DNA from: Bradyrhizobium sp. SK17
Lineage (GTDB): Bacteria; Pseudomonadota; Alphaproteobacteria; Rhizobiales; Xanthobacteraceae
NCBI RefSeq assembly: GCF_002831585.1
Contig: NZ_CP025113.1
Span: 4,045,001 to 4,109,000, forward strand
DNA length: 64,000 bases
Direction of reading: 5' to 3'
The notes beneath the pieces were generated by a model. The model was given only the letters and a program-made list of their open reading frames with translations. It made no database searches and had not been told where the DNA came from. Of the stretch, positions 23,543 to 32,073 are shown one piece after another. The stretch's first letter is position 1. The number at the start of each line of letters is the position of its first letter. The translations under genes and the position numbers were made by a program.

Positions 23543-25828
23543 TCAGTTCTTGCGTGGCGCAGCCGTTGTCGCGCCGTCCGGCCCGGCCGCGGCAACGTAG
23601 TTTTCGGGGAACGCCAGCGCGCTCGAGGATTCCGGCTTGCCGGCTTTCGACGGTTCGTTCAGCGTGGCCTTGCCGGTGGACTTGTCGTTGCTCCGCGCGG
23701 CGTCGTCGAGCAGCTTCTCGACCCGCACCAGGATGTCGGCACCGCGCTTGGTCAGCACCGGCGGCGGGCCCGGCTTGGTCTCCAGGACGCGTGGCCCCGC
23801 GTTGGCCTGGGCATTGGCCTGCGCCGGCTGTGGCGGCAGCTTCTGGCCCATGCCGACCCCGTTGAGCTCGCGCACTTCCACGCCTTGATGCGCGGCCACC
23901 ATGATGTCGTGCCAGGTCTGCGCCGGCAGCGAGCCGCCGGTCATGCGGTTGGTCGGCGAATAGTCGTCATTGCCGTACCACACCGCGCAGGTGAAGTTGC
24001 CGGTGTAGCCGACGAACCAGGCGTCGCGATAGGCGTTGGTGGTGCCGGTCTTGCCCGCGGTCGGAATGCCGTCGAGCGCGGCGCGGCGCGCGGTGCCTTC
24101 GCTGACCACGTGGCTCATCATGCCGGCCATGTCGGCGGCGATGTTCGGCGGGATGGCTTGCCGCGGCTTCGGGCCGTCGCGGTCCCAGCGCCACACCAGA
24201 TCGCCGGCACCGGTGCGCACCTCGAGCACCGAATGCGGCGTCACCGCCTTGCCGCGGTTCGGGAACGTCGCATAGGCCACCGCATGCTCCAGCACCGTGA
24301 CTTCGTCGGAGCCGATCGGCATCGACGGCGTATCGGGTAGCGGCGCCGTGAGGCCGAAGCGCCGCGCGACCTCGAGGATCTTGGCGCGGCCCGCTTTCGG
24401 TCCTTCCTTGCCGCCGAGCATGATCGAGAGCTTCACCGGCACCACGTTGATCGAGCGGGTGATCGCCTGGGTCAGCGTGACCTGACCCGAATAGGAATGG
24501 CCATAGTTCTGCGGGCACCAATTGCCGATGCAGACCGGGCCGTCGACGATCTTGGAGTTCGGCGTGAAGCCGTTCAGCAGCGCCGTGGTGTAGACATAGG
24601 GCTTGAACGACGAGCCGGGCTGCCGATAGGCGTCGGTGGCGCGGTTGAACTGGCTCGAGCCGTAATCGCGGCCGCCGACCATGGCGCGGATGCCGCCGTC
24701 GAGATCGGACACCACGGTTGCCGCCTGCGTCGCGTGATAGTCGCGGCCGAACTGGCGGAGCTGGTTCTCGATCGCTTCCTCGGCCGCGTGCTGCACGTTC
24801 ATGTCGATCGCGGTGCGGACCACGAAGACGCGCTCGGTGTAGGATTTCGGGAAGGTGTCGACCAGCTTGCGCATCTCGTCGAAGGCGTAGTCGAGATAGT
24901 AGTTCGGCGAGTTCTCGTCGCGCCGGTCGACCGCGACCGCCGGGTTGCGGCGGGCGCCGAACACCTGGCCCTCGGTCATGAAGCCGGCGTCGACCAGATT
25001 GTCGAGCACGACATTGGCGCGGGCACGCGCGGCGGGCAGGTTGATGTGCGGGGCGTATTTGGTCGGCGCCTTGAACAGGCCGGCGAGCATCGCGGCTTCC
25101 GCGAGGTTCACGTCGCGCACCGACTTGTTGAAGTAGAAATGAGCGGCGCCGTCGACGCCGAACGTGCCGCCGCCCATATAGGCGCGGTCGAGATAGAGCT
25201 TCAGGATCTCGTTCTTGGTCAGCCGCGTCTCGAGCCAGATCGCGAGGAAGGCTTCCTTCACCTTGCGCTCGATGGTGCGCTCATTGTTCAGGAACAAATT
25301 CTTGGCGAGCTGCTGGGTGATCGACGAACCACCCTGGCGGACGCCGCCGGCCTGCGCGTTGGTGACCAGCGCGCGGGCGAGACCCGGAATGTCGATGCCG
25401 AAATGGTCATAGAAGCGGCGGTCTTCGGTCGCCAGCGTCGCCTTGATCAGATTGTCCGGGAAATCTTCAAGCGGGATCGAGTCATTATGCTTGATGCCGC
25501 GGCTGCCGATCGGGTTGCCGTAGCGGTCGAGGAAGGTGACCGCGAGGTCTGATTTCTTCAGCCAGTCCTCGTCGGCGGTCTCGCGGAAGGCCGGGATCGC
25601 CAGCGTCAGCATCAGGATCATCCCGCCGAGCCCGATGGTCGCGGCTTCCGACAGCGGCTCGATGAACACCCAGCGCTTCCAGCGGCCGACATAGAAGCGG
25701 TCCATGAAGGTGGAATAGCGCTCGTAGAGCTCGCGCAGGCCCTTGCCCGACGAGAACAGCGTCGAGTCGATACGCGCATCGAGGTCCAGGAAGAAGTTCC
25801 GGACCTTCTGTTTCCAATGCGACGGCAT
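23543..25828 (-). CDS. Class A penicillin-binding protein (PBP1A-type)
   Basis: The 761-aa bifunctional enzyme has a cytoplasmic start, a membrane helix near 62-80 and a GT51 glycosyltransferase domain with catalytic Glu in ATEDRRFYDHFGID (E135) and QGGSSITQQLAKN (165-177). The transpeptidase domain has SxxK in QPGSSFKPYVY (Ser near 406), the SIN motif in ITRSINVVP and KTGTT near 591. The C-terminal tail is Pro/Ala-rich. It polymerises and cross-links peptidoglycan in the periplasm. It heads a minus-strand operon with the DUF1214 and DUF1254 genes. Confidence 0.95.
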   Translation of the reverse strand: MPSHWKQKVRNFFLDLDARIDSTLFSSGKGLRELYERYSTFMDRFYVGRWKRWVFIEPLSEAATIGLGGMILMLTLAIPAFRETADEDWLKKSDLAVTFLDRYGNPIGSRGIKHNDSIPLEDFPDNLIKATLATEDRRFYDHFGIDIPGLARALVTNAQAGGVRQGGSSITQQLAKNLFLNNERTIERKVKEAFLAIWLETRLTKNEILKLYLDRAYMGGGTFGVDGAAHFYFNKSVRDVNLAEAAMLAGLFKAPTKYAPHINLPAARARANVVLDNLVDAGFMTEGQVFGARRNPAVAVDRRDENSPNYYLDYAFDEMRKLVDTFPKSYTERVFVVRTAIDMNVQHAAEEAIENQLRQFGRDYHATQAATVVSDLDGGIRAMVGGRDYGSSQFNRATDAYRQPGSSFKPYVYTTALLNGFTPNSKIVDGPVCIGNWCPQNYGHSYSGQVTLTQAITRSINVVPVKLSIMLGGKEGPKAGRAKILEVARRFGLTAPLPDTPSMPIGSDEVTVLEHAVAYATFPNRGKAVTPHSVLEVRTGAGDLVWRWDRDGPKPRQAIPPNIAADMAGMMSHVVSEGTARRAALDGIPTAGKTGTTNAYRDAWFVGYTGNFTCAVWYGNDDYSPTNRMTGGSLPAQTWHDIMVAAHQGVEVRELNGVGMGQKLPPQPAQANAQANAGPRVLETKPGPPPVLTKRGADILVRVEKLLDDAARSNDKSTGKATLNEPSKAGKPESSSALAFPENYVAAAGPDGATTAAPRKN

Positions 25829-26115
25829 GATCTGAAGGACCGGACCCTTGATCAGTTCGACAGCGCTGCGGGCGCCCCAACCGGGCGCAGGTCAGCGTCT
25901 TGCTTCGATGTTGCGGCAATCCCAAGGCGCTTTTGCGTCGTTGGGGACTCGTTCCTCGTTCTAACCGAGCGGCTGCCATAAACCAATGGCGCGGCTTGTG
26001 AATTTAATGAAAGCCCTAACGCTGCCCACCGCCTTTTGCGACCCCGCATTCGCACCCCCTTGCGCACCCGCCGCCGGCATCCCAAGAAGAGTGGCACCGC
26101 CATTTCAGGAATAGC

Positions 26116-26640
26116 ATGACCGCACCGCCCAAGCGCCCGTCGGGCCAGGAAGGATTCTTCTGGAAAACCAAGACGTTGGAACAGATGTCCAGCGCCGAAT
26201 GGGAGAGCCTGTGTGACGGCTGCGCACGGTGCTGCCTGGAGAAGCTCGAGGACGAGGACACCGGCAAGATCTACTTCACCCATATCTCCTGCAAGCTGCT
26301 CGATTCCGGCCTGTGCGCCTGCAAGGACTATCCGAACCGCTCCGAGCAGGTCCCGGATTGCGTCCGCCTGACCCCGGAAAACGTCCGGACCTTGAACTGG
26401 CTGCCGCCGAGCTGCGGTTACCGGCTCGTCGCCGAGGGGCGGGACCTTTATTGGTGGCATCCCCTGATCTCGGGAGATCCCAACACGGTCCATGAGGCCG
26501 GCGTCTCGGTGCGCGGGCGGGTGGAGGGCACCGAGCTCGACGTCAACGACGCCGATCTCGAGGATCATATTGTGCGCTGGCCGGCCCTGCTGCCGAAGCG
26601 GGCACAATTGAAGAAGCGGCCGAAGCTCTCCAAGACGTGA
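26116..26640 (+). CDS. YcgN family cysteine-cluster protein
   Basis: The 174-aa protein has [33 protein letters not shown] (14-46), with the CxxCxxCC cluster at 33-40. [20 protein letters not shown] follows, as do [12 protein letters not shown] and [10 protein letters not shown]. This is the UPF0260/YcgN Cys pattern, probably an Fe-S or zinc site. The family is widespread and has no agreed function. Neighbours give no clue. Length and all conserved Cys residues are normal. Confidence 0.92.
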   Translation: MTAPPKRPSGQEGFFWKTKTLEQMSSAEWESLCDGCARCCLEKLEDEDTGKIYFTHISCKLLDSGLCACKDYPNRSEQVPDCVRLTPENVRTLNWLPPSCGYRLVAEGRDLYWWHPLISGDPNTVHEAGVSVRGRVEGTELDVNDADLEDHIVRWPALLPKRAQLKKRPKLSKT

Positions 26641-26817
26641 AGATGACGTTGCCGCCGCCGTCGTCGGCCGGCCTGCAATCACGTCATCGCGAGAACATCG
26701 CCGTGGGATGCACCCATGCGCTGGGGTGCCTGCCTCAGCAGCGAATTGCTGCATAAATTGCGGGTCAGAGAATGATTCCCTCGCGGGACGCGCCCGCGCA
26801 GCAGCATTACGCCCCAA

Positions 26818-28413
26818 ATGAACAAGTATGAACGGCAGAGCCGTTTTCCTGCCGACCAATCGACATTGCCTGACGAGATTGCCGAAGAGCTGTCCCACCT
26901 TCCGAGCGAGGTGATCGAACTCAGCGACGCGCCGCCGCTGGCGCCGCCGGCACCGCTCAATCCGGACGAAGTCCGCACCATCGTGATCAGCCTGATGCTG
27001 ACGATGTTCCTGGCCGCGCTCGACCAGACCATCGTCGCAACCGCGTTGCCGACGATCGGGCGCCAGTTTCACGACGTCACCAATCTTTCCTGGGTGATCA
27101 CGGCCTATCTGCTGGCGTCGACCGCGGTCGCGCCGGTGTTCGGCACGCTGAGCGACATCTATGGCCGCCGCGTCATGATCATCACCTCGCTCAGCCTGTT
27201 CGTGGTCGGCTCGGTGCTGTGCGCGATCGCGCCCAGCATGACCATGCTGATCATTGCCCGCGGCCTGCAAGGGCTCGGTGGCGGCGGCATCATGCCCGTG
27301 GTCCAGACCGTGATCTCCGACGTGGTCACCCCGCGCGAGCGTGGCCGCTACCAAGCCTATTTTTCCAGCGTCTGGATGGCCGGCGGCATTCTCGGCCCGG
27401 TGGTCGGCGGCGTGTTCGCCGAACATCTGCACTGGTCGATGATCTTCTGGATCAACCTGCCGCTCGCGGCCGCCGCGCTGGCACTGCTGCTGCCGAAGAT
27501 GAAGAAGATCCCGGTGTTCCACCGCAAGCGCAAGGTCGACTGGCTCGGCGGCATCCTGCTGATGGCCTCGGCTGTCGTGCTGATGCTGGTGCTGACATGG
27601 GGCGGAACCCGCCTGTCCTGGCTGTCGCCGACCATCACCGCGATGATTGGTGCCTCGATCGCGCTCGCCGTCGCCTTCGTCTGGCACGCCCGCCGCGCCG
27701 ACGAGCCGTTCCTGCCGCTGTCGCTGCTCGGCGGCTCGGTGGTGCCGTTCGCGATGGGCGCCGGCGGCTGCGCGCTCGGCGCCATGGTCGGGCTCACCGT
27801 GCATCTGCCGCTCTATTACGAGGTGGTCTATCACCTCACGGCCAGCGAGGCTGGCCTGGCGCTGATCCCGCTCGCGGCGATCTCGACCTGCGGCGCGGCG
27901 ATCGCCGGCCGGACCATGGCGAAGGCCAAGCACTACAAGCGGGTCGCGATCGTCGGCACCTCGGTTGCTGCGATCTGCGCCGTCGGCATGGCAGTGACGA
28001 CGCTGCCGCTGTGGGGCTTGCTGACCCTGATGAGCGTGTTCGCGCTCGGGCTCGGCACCACATTCCCGATCAGCGTGGTGTCGTTGCAGAACGCGGTGGC
28101 GCGACCGCAGGTCGGCACCGTGACCGGCGCGATGAACTTCTTCCGGGCGATGATGGCCTCCTTCACGGTCGCCGCCTTCACCACGATCCTGCTGATGACG
28201 CTGGGCACCGACATCTCGCTCGCCGGCGAGCATCACGCCGCGGCTGCCGGCAGCGTCAACGCGATTCCGATGGCCGACATGATCACCGCCTTCCGCTACG
28301 TGTTCGGCGCTGCCGCCGTGCTGCTGACCACCGCCGCGATCTGCATGATCACGATGGAAGAGCGACCGCTCGCCGGCCCTGCGACGCGGCCCGCGGTCGA
28401 GATGGCGGAGTAG
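26818..28413 (+). CDS. MFS multidrug transporter, DHA2 (EmrB/QacA) type
   Basis: The 531-aa inner-membrane protein has about 14 predicted helices. Motif A is GTLSDIYGRRVMI, with LDQTIVATALPTIG in the first helix and GGGIMPVVQTVISDVVTPRERGRY in the loop region, both typical of proton-driven DHA2 drug exporters. An unusually long polar N-terminus of about 60 residues precedes helix 1. No membrane-fusion (EmrA) gene is adjacent, so it may work alone. Substrate unknown. Confidence 0.92.
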   Translation: MNKYERQSRFPADQSTLPDEIAEELSHLPSEVIELSDAPPLAPPAPLNPDEVRTIVISLMLTMFLAALDQTIVATALPTIGRQFHDVTNLSWVITAYLLASTAVAPVFGTLSDIYGRRVMIITSLSLFVVGSVLCAIAPSMTMLIIARGLQGLGGGGIMPVVQTVISDVVTPRERGRYQAYFSSVWMAGGILGPVVGGVFAEHLHWSMIFWINLPLAAAALALLLPKMKKIPVFHRKRKVDWLGGILLMASAVVLMLVLTWGGTRLSWLSPTITAMIGASIALAVAFVWHARRADEPFLPLSLLGGSVVPFAMGAGGCALGAMVGLTVHLPLYYEVVYHLTASEAGLALIPLAAISTCGAAIAGRTMAKAKHYKRVAIVGTSVAAICAVGMAVTTLPLWGLLTLMSVFALGLGTTFPISVVSLQNAVARPQVGTVTGAMNFFRAMMASFTVAAFTTILLMTLGTDISLAGEHHAAAAGSVNAIPMADMITAFRYVFGAAAVLLTTAAICMITMEERPLAGPATRPAVEMAE

Positions 28414-28461
28414 GGCGGGCTTACGTCGCAGCGGAAGTTGCGGGCGAGGCCCGTCATCCGT

Positions 28462-28582
28462 GGTCCTGGCGAAAGCCAGGGGACCCTTAATCACCGCCTT
28501 CGGTGCTGAGCGGGACAGCGGCCCCGGCGTCGTGCAACAATTGAGATTTGGGGTAATGGGTCCTGGCTTTCGCCAGGACGAC
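28462..28582. repeat. Pair of inverted REP-type sequences
   Basis: GGTCCTGGCGAAAGCCAGG at 28462-28480 and its reverse-complement form CCTGGCTTTCGCCAGGAC at 28562-28579 are separated by about 80 bp. Each copy is itself a CCTGGC/GCCAGG hairpin. Two inverted REPs at this spacing form a REPIN-like unit. Confidence 0.75.
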
Positions 28583-28684
28583 GGCGCACATGTTGCCCGG
28601 TCATGCAACTTGTTCGGTGTCGTCGCCTGGTCAAGCCGGGGGATGACAGCTTTGGTGGGGATGCAGTTTCGCGTCTCTCCGCGC

Positions 28685-28721
28685 GTCATTCCCGGTACGA
28701 AATTGCGTACCGGGAAATGAC
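28685..28721. repeat. REP-type hairpin
   Basis: GTCATTCCCGGTACG and CGTACCGGGAAATGAC flank a six-base AAATTG loop, giving a stem of about 15 bp with one bulge. GTCATTCCCGG is a common start of Bradyrhizobium REP elements. No U-run follows, so this is more likely a REP than a terminator. Confidence 0.7.
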
Positions 28722-28842
28722 GCCATGAGAGATTTTCGCCCCCCGACTCTTATTCCCCGCTGCCTCATATTTATTCAGCCTGTCTGCTCCGACCCACTAC
28801 TTTAGTTGTCGTCCATGCATGGCGATCCGCGCGCGGTTTCAC

Positions 28843-28870
28843 TTGCTGCGCATTTTGTCGCAGCTATAGT
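28843..28870 (+). promoter_or_regulatory. Likely promoter of the branched-chain transport operon
   Basis: TTGCTG at 28843-28848 and TATAGT at 28865-28870 are 16 bases apart and lie 50 bp upstream of the GTG start. This is a fair match to the housekeeping sigma consensus. Confidence 0.45.
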
Positions 28871-28919
28871 CCCGCCCCAAGAGCTCGAAGCAGCCCAATA
28901 AAACGAGGAGTGAAACAGC

Positions 28920-30176
28920 GTGACAAGAACATCGCGACTGCCATTTCATGCGATGCAGCAATTCGCCGGAGCAGCCGCTTTGGGCCTTGTGGCGCTCGCG
29001 CCCAACGCGGCGCAGGCCGCCGACACCCTCAAGATCGGCGTGATCGCCGAGGCGCAGGCGATTGCCGGTGCATCGATCCCGCAGGCGGCCCAGATGGCCG
29101 CCGACGAGATCAACGCCAAGGGTGGCATCGACGGCCGCAAGATCGAGGTCATCAGCTACGACAACCATTCATCCTCGGCGGATTCGGTGCGTGCATTCCA
29201 GCGCGCCGTCAACGAGGACAAGGTCAACGTCGTCATCGCGAGCTACATCTCCGAGGTCGTGCTCGCGCTCGAGCCGTGGGCCTCGCGGCTGAAGACGCCG
29301 TTCGTCACGCCCGGCGCGGCCTCCAACGAGATCAGCAAGAGCGTTCATGCCGACTACGACAAGAACAAGTACACCTTCCACGGCTACCTGACCTCGGCGG
29401 CGCTGGCACTGTCGGTGTGCGATGCCGCCAAGGATCTGCTGGTCGATCAGAAGCACATGAAGACCGCGGTCATCATGAGCGAGGACGCGGCCTGGACCAA
29501 GCCGCTCGACGTCGGCTACGAGGAGTGCCTGCCGAAGATCGGGCTCAAGGTCGTCGACCATATCCGCTTCTCGCCCGACACCACCGACTTCACGCCGATC
29601 TTCAACAAGATCGAGGGCACCAAGCCCGACGTGATCATCACCGGCATCTCGCATGTCGGCGTGCAGCCGACGGTGCAGTGGAAGAACCAGCAGGTCCCGA
29701 TCCCGATGTTCGGCATCTCCTCGCAGGCGACCAACGAGACCTTCGGCAAGGACACCAACGACGCGGCGGAAGGCGTGCTGTATCAGGGCGTGTCCGGTCC
29801 GAACGTCGCGGTGACGCCGAAGTCGGTGCCGTTCGCGGAGGGCTTCAAGAAGCGTTACGGCAATTATCCGTCCTATGCCGGCTATACCGCCTATGACGAG
29901 GTTTACTACATCGCCGATGCGGTGAAGCGCGCTGGCTCGGTCGATGCCGACAAGATGGTCGACGCGCTGGAGAAGACCGACTGGGAAGGCACCATCGGCC
30001 GCGTCCAGTTCTACGGCAAGGACGACCCGTTCACCCATTCGATCAAGTACGGCATGGGCCTGATCACGGGATTGATGCTGCAGTGGCAGGGCGGCAAGCA
30101 GGTCGCGGTCTGGCCGAAGGAGGTCGCCAAGAGCGACCTCAAATTCCCGAGCTTCGTCAAGGTCACCACGAACTGA
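28920..30176 (+). CDS. Branched-chain-type ABC transporter substrate-binding protein (first copy)
   Basis: The 418-aa periplasmic type I binding protein starts at a GTG with GAGGAG nine bases upstream. A signal peptide (hydrophobic FAGAAALGLVALAPNAAQAADT) is followed by LKIGVIAEAQAIAGASIPQAAQMAADEINAKGGIDGRKIEVISYD. It is of the Leu/Ile/Val or aromatic-acid binding group. A second copy (33588) is strongly similar along its length. A hairpin terminator at 30186 separates it from the permease genes, which would give excess binding protein. The ligand is not readable from sequence. Confidence 0.93.
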   Translation: MTRTSRLPFHAMQQFAGAAALGLVALAPNAAQAADTLKIGVIAEAQAIAGASIPQAAQMAADEINAKGGIDGRKIEVISYDNHSSSADSVRAFQRAVNEDKVNVVIASYISEVVLALEPWASRLKTPFVTPGAASNEISKSVHADYDKNKYTFHGYLTSAALALSVCDAAKDLLVDQKHMKTAVIMSEDAAWTKPLDVGYEECLPKIGLKVVDHIRFSPDTTDFTPIFNKIEGTKPDVIITGISHVGVQPTVQWKNQQVPIPMFGISSQATNETFGKDTNDAAEGVLYQGVSGPNVAVTPKSVPFAEGFKKRYGNYPSYAGYTAYDEVYYIADAVKRAGSVDADKMVDALEKTDWEGTIGRVQFYGKDDPFTHSIKYGMGLITGLMLQWQGGKQVAVWPKEVAKSDLKFPSFVKVTTN

Positions 30177-30185
30177 TTGAAGATC

Positions 30186-30219
30186 ATGCTCCCGGGTCCT
30201 CCCGGGAGCATCGGTTTTT
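30186..30219 (+). terminator. Intrinsic terminator/attenuator between binding-protein and permease genes
   Basis: ATGCTCCCGGG and CCCGGGAGCAT form an 11-bp perfect stem with a TCCT loop, followed by CGG and five T. It starts 9 bp after the stop of the first binding-protein gene and 84 bp before the permease start. Partial read-through would set the ratio of binding protein to membrane components. Confidence 0.85.
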
Positions 30220-30269
30220 CGGTTCCGCGTCCTCCACAACAGGCAGCCAGCTGCCGCGGCCAATTTGAG

Positions 30270-31145
30270 ATGCTTGCCTTACAAATCCTGATCGATGGCT
30301 TTGCCATCAGTGCGCTCTATGCACTCGGCGCGACCGGCTTCACCCTGATCTTCGGTGTCTCCGGCGTTCTCAATCTCTCCCACGGTGCCATCATGGTGGC
30401 CGCAGCGGTCGCGGCCTGGGCTGCGGCGAGCGTGCTGCACCTCGACATTTACACAGGCGCGCTGGTCGGCGTCGCGGTCGCGCTGGTCATGGCGTTCGCG
30501 ACCTATTTCGCGGTCGTGAAGCCGATCCAGAACTCGAGGCGGATCCCCAACGAGGAGAAGGAAATCTTCGTCCTCACCGGCACCCTGCTGTGGGGCATCA
30601 TGATCCAGGAACTGATCGCCTATTTCTTCACCAACAATGCCAAGACCGTGCTGCCGATCGTCGAGGGCGTCGTCGATATCTTCGGCAACCGCACCCCGCG
30701 CAACAACATCTTCACCGCGGTGGTCTGCTGTCTCGTGATCGGGCTGCTCTGGCTGCTGGTCAATCGCACGCGGACCGGCAAGGCGGTGCTCGCTGCCTCG
30801 ATGAATCCGCGCGGCGTCACGCTGCTCGGCCTCGAGCTCACCCAGATCTATGTCGTGGTGTGGGGCATCTACGGCATCCTGGCCGGCATCGCTGGCGTGC
30901 TGCTCGGCATGTTCCTCGGCGTCAGCTCGTACAGTGTCGGGCCGCTGACCGCGAGCGCGTTCTCGATCGTGGTGCTCGGCGGTCTCGGCAGCGTTTCCGG
31001 CTCGCTGATCGCGGCCTTCGTGGTCGGCTACCTCGAGACCCTGACCGCCTATCTGGTCTCGCCCGCCTACCGCACCATTCCGGCGCTGCTGCTGCTGGTG
31101 CTCGTGATGTATCTGCGGCCGCAAGGCCTCTTGGGGAGGCGCTGA
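30270..31145 (+). CDS. livH: Branched-chain-type ABC transporter permease (LivH family)
   Basis: The 291-aa protein has about eight helices and the family start LALQILIDGFAISALYALGATGFTLIFGVSGVLNLSHGAIMV. The ATG at 30270 is chosen because the frame upstream covers the terminator hairpin and would not be translated sensibly. The C-terminus PALLLLVLVMYLRPQGLLGRR is also typical. It forms the membrane channel with the LivM-type protein encoded 1 bp downstream. Confidence 0.93.
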   Translation: MLALQILIDGFAISALYALGATGFTLIFGVSGVLNLSHGAIMVAAAVAAWAAASVLHLDIYTGALVGVAVALVMAFATYFAVVKPIQNSRRIPNEEKEIFVLTGTLLWGIMIQELIAYFFTNNAKTVLPIVEGVVDIFGNRTPRNNIFTAVVCCLVIGLLWLLVNRTRTGKAVLAASMNPRGVTLLGLELTQIYVVVWGIYGILAGIAGVLLGMFLGVSSYSVGPLTASAFSIVVLGGLGSVSGSLIAAFVVGYLETLTAYLVSPAYRTIPALLLLVLVMYLRPQGLLGRR

Positions 31146-31146
31146 G

Positions 31147-32073
31147 ATGGCCAAGTTCTTCACCTCGCGCCTGTTCTTCATTTCGCTGGTCTGCGTCGTG
31201 GTCGCCGCGACGCTGCCGTTCTACGTCTCGGGCTATATCCTCGGTCTGCTCACCGTCGCGTTCTATTTCGGCGTGTTCGCGATGGCCTGGGACCTGCTGT
31301 TCGGCTTCGCCGGCGAGGTCAATTTCGGCCCGACTTTCCTGATCGGCACCGGCGCCTATACCGCCGGCATCCTCAACGCCCAGTTCGGTTGGTCGGTCTA
31401 TCTATGCATCCTGCTCGGCGCGCTGGCCTCCGTTGTCGCGGGTTTCGTGTTGGCGCTACCGGCGCTGCGGGTGAGGGGGCCGTATTTCGGCCTCACCACG
31501 CTGGTCGCGGTGCTGATGCTGCAGAATTTCATCGTGGTGTTTGCCGACCTCACCGGCGGCGAGATCGGGCTCACCATCCCTGACGTCATCACCATCAATG
31601 CCGGCGCCAATTACTGGATCGCGCTCGGCTTCATGACCATCAGCGCCGCGATCCTGTACGGGCTGTCGCAATCGCCGGTCGGTCTCGTGCTGCAAGCGAG
31701 CGGACAGGACCCGGTGCAGGCCGGCGCGCTCGGCTTCAACATCGTCAAGCACAAGCTCGCGGCCTTCATCGTCAGCGCGTTCTTCTCCGGATTGTCGGGC
31801 GCGCTGCTGGTGTTCTACTTCGGCACCGCCTCGGTCGGCACCGTGGTCGACGTCGCGGTCGGCGTCAACGTCATCGTCTCCGCCGTGCTCGGCGGCCGGC
31901 GCACGGTGCTGGGCGCGGCGCTCGGCGCCATCTTCCTGATCGTGGCCGGCGAATTCCTGCGCCCGACCGGCGAGCTTGCGACCTTCATCGTCTCGGCGGT
32001 GGCGCTGCTCGTCGTGCTGTTCTTCCCCGGCGGTTTCCTCGGAGCGGCCCTGTCACGCGAGGCGCGCTCCTAA
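31147..32073 (+). CDS. livM: Branched-chain-type ABC transporter permease (LivM family)
   Basis: The 308-aa protein has about eight helices and the LivM landmarks AMAWDLLFGFAGEVNFGPTFLIGTGAYT (about 44-71), LPALRVRGPYFGLTTLVAV and VNVIVSAVLGGRRTVLGAALGAIF. It starts 1 bp after livH and its stop is directly followed by the ATG of the ATPase gene. It is the second half of the translocation pore. Confidence 0.93.
   Translation: MAKFFTSRLFFISLVCVVVAATLPFYVSGYILGLLTVAFYFGVFAMAWDLLFGFAGEVNFGPTFLIGTGAYTAGILNAQFGWSVYLCILLGALASVVAGFVLALPALRVRGPYFGLTTLVAVLMLQNFIVVFADLTGGEIGLTIPDVITINAGANYWIALGFMTISAAILYGLSQSPVGLVLQASGQDPVQAGALGFNIVKHKLAAFIVSAFFSGLSGALLVFYFGTASVGTVVDVAVGVNVIVSAVLGGRRTVLGAALGAIFLIVAGEFLRPTGELATFIVSAVALLVVLFFPGGFLGAALSREARS

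Larger units (their letters stand above)
28414..28919. other. Gene-free interval rich in REP-type palindromes
   Basis: These 506 bp between the MFS gene and the first substrate-binding protein gene hold a pair of inverted repeats (28462-28582), a long hairpin (28685-28721) and a likely promoter (28843-28870). I find no supported coding region. Confidence 0.6.

Noticed and set aside
25852..28689. A 945-codon open frame on the minus strand
   Set aside because: It is antisense to the YcgN and MFS genes, both of which have clear family motifs. Its product is His/Arg/Gln-rich without any domain, as expected for the reverse reading of GC3-rich genes.
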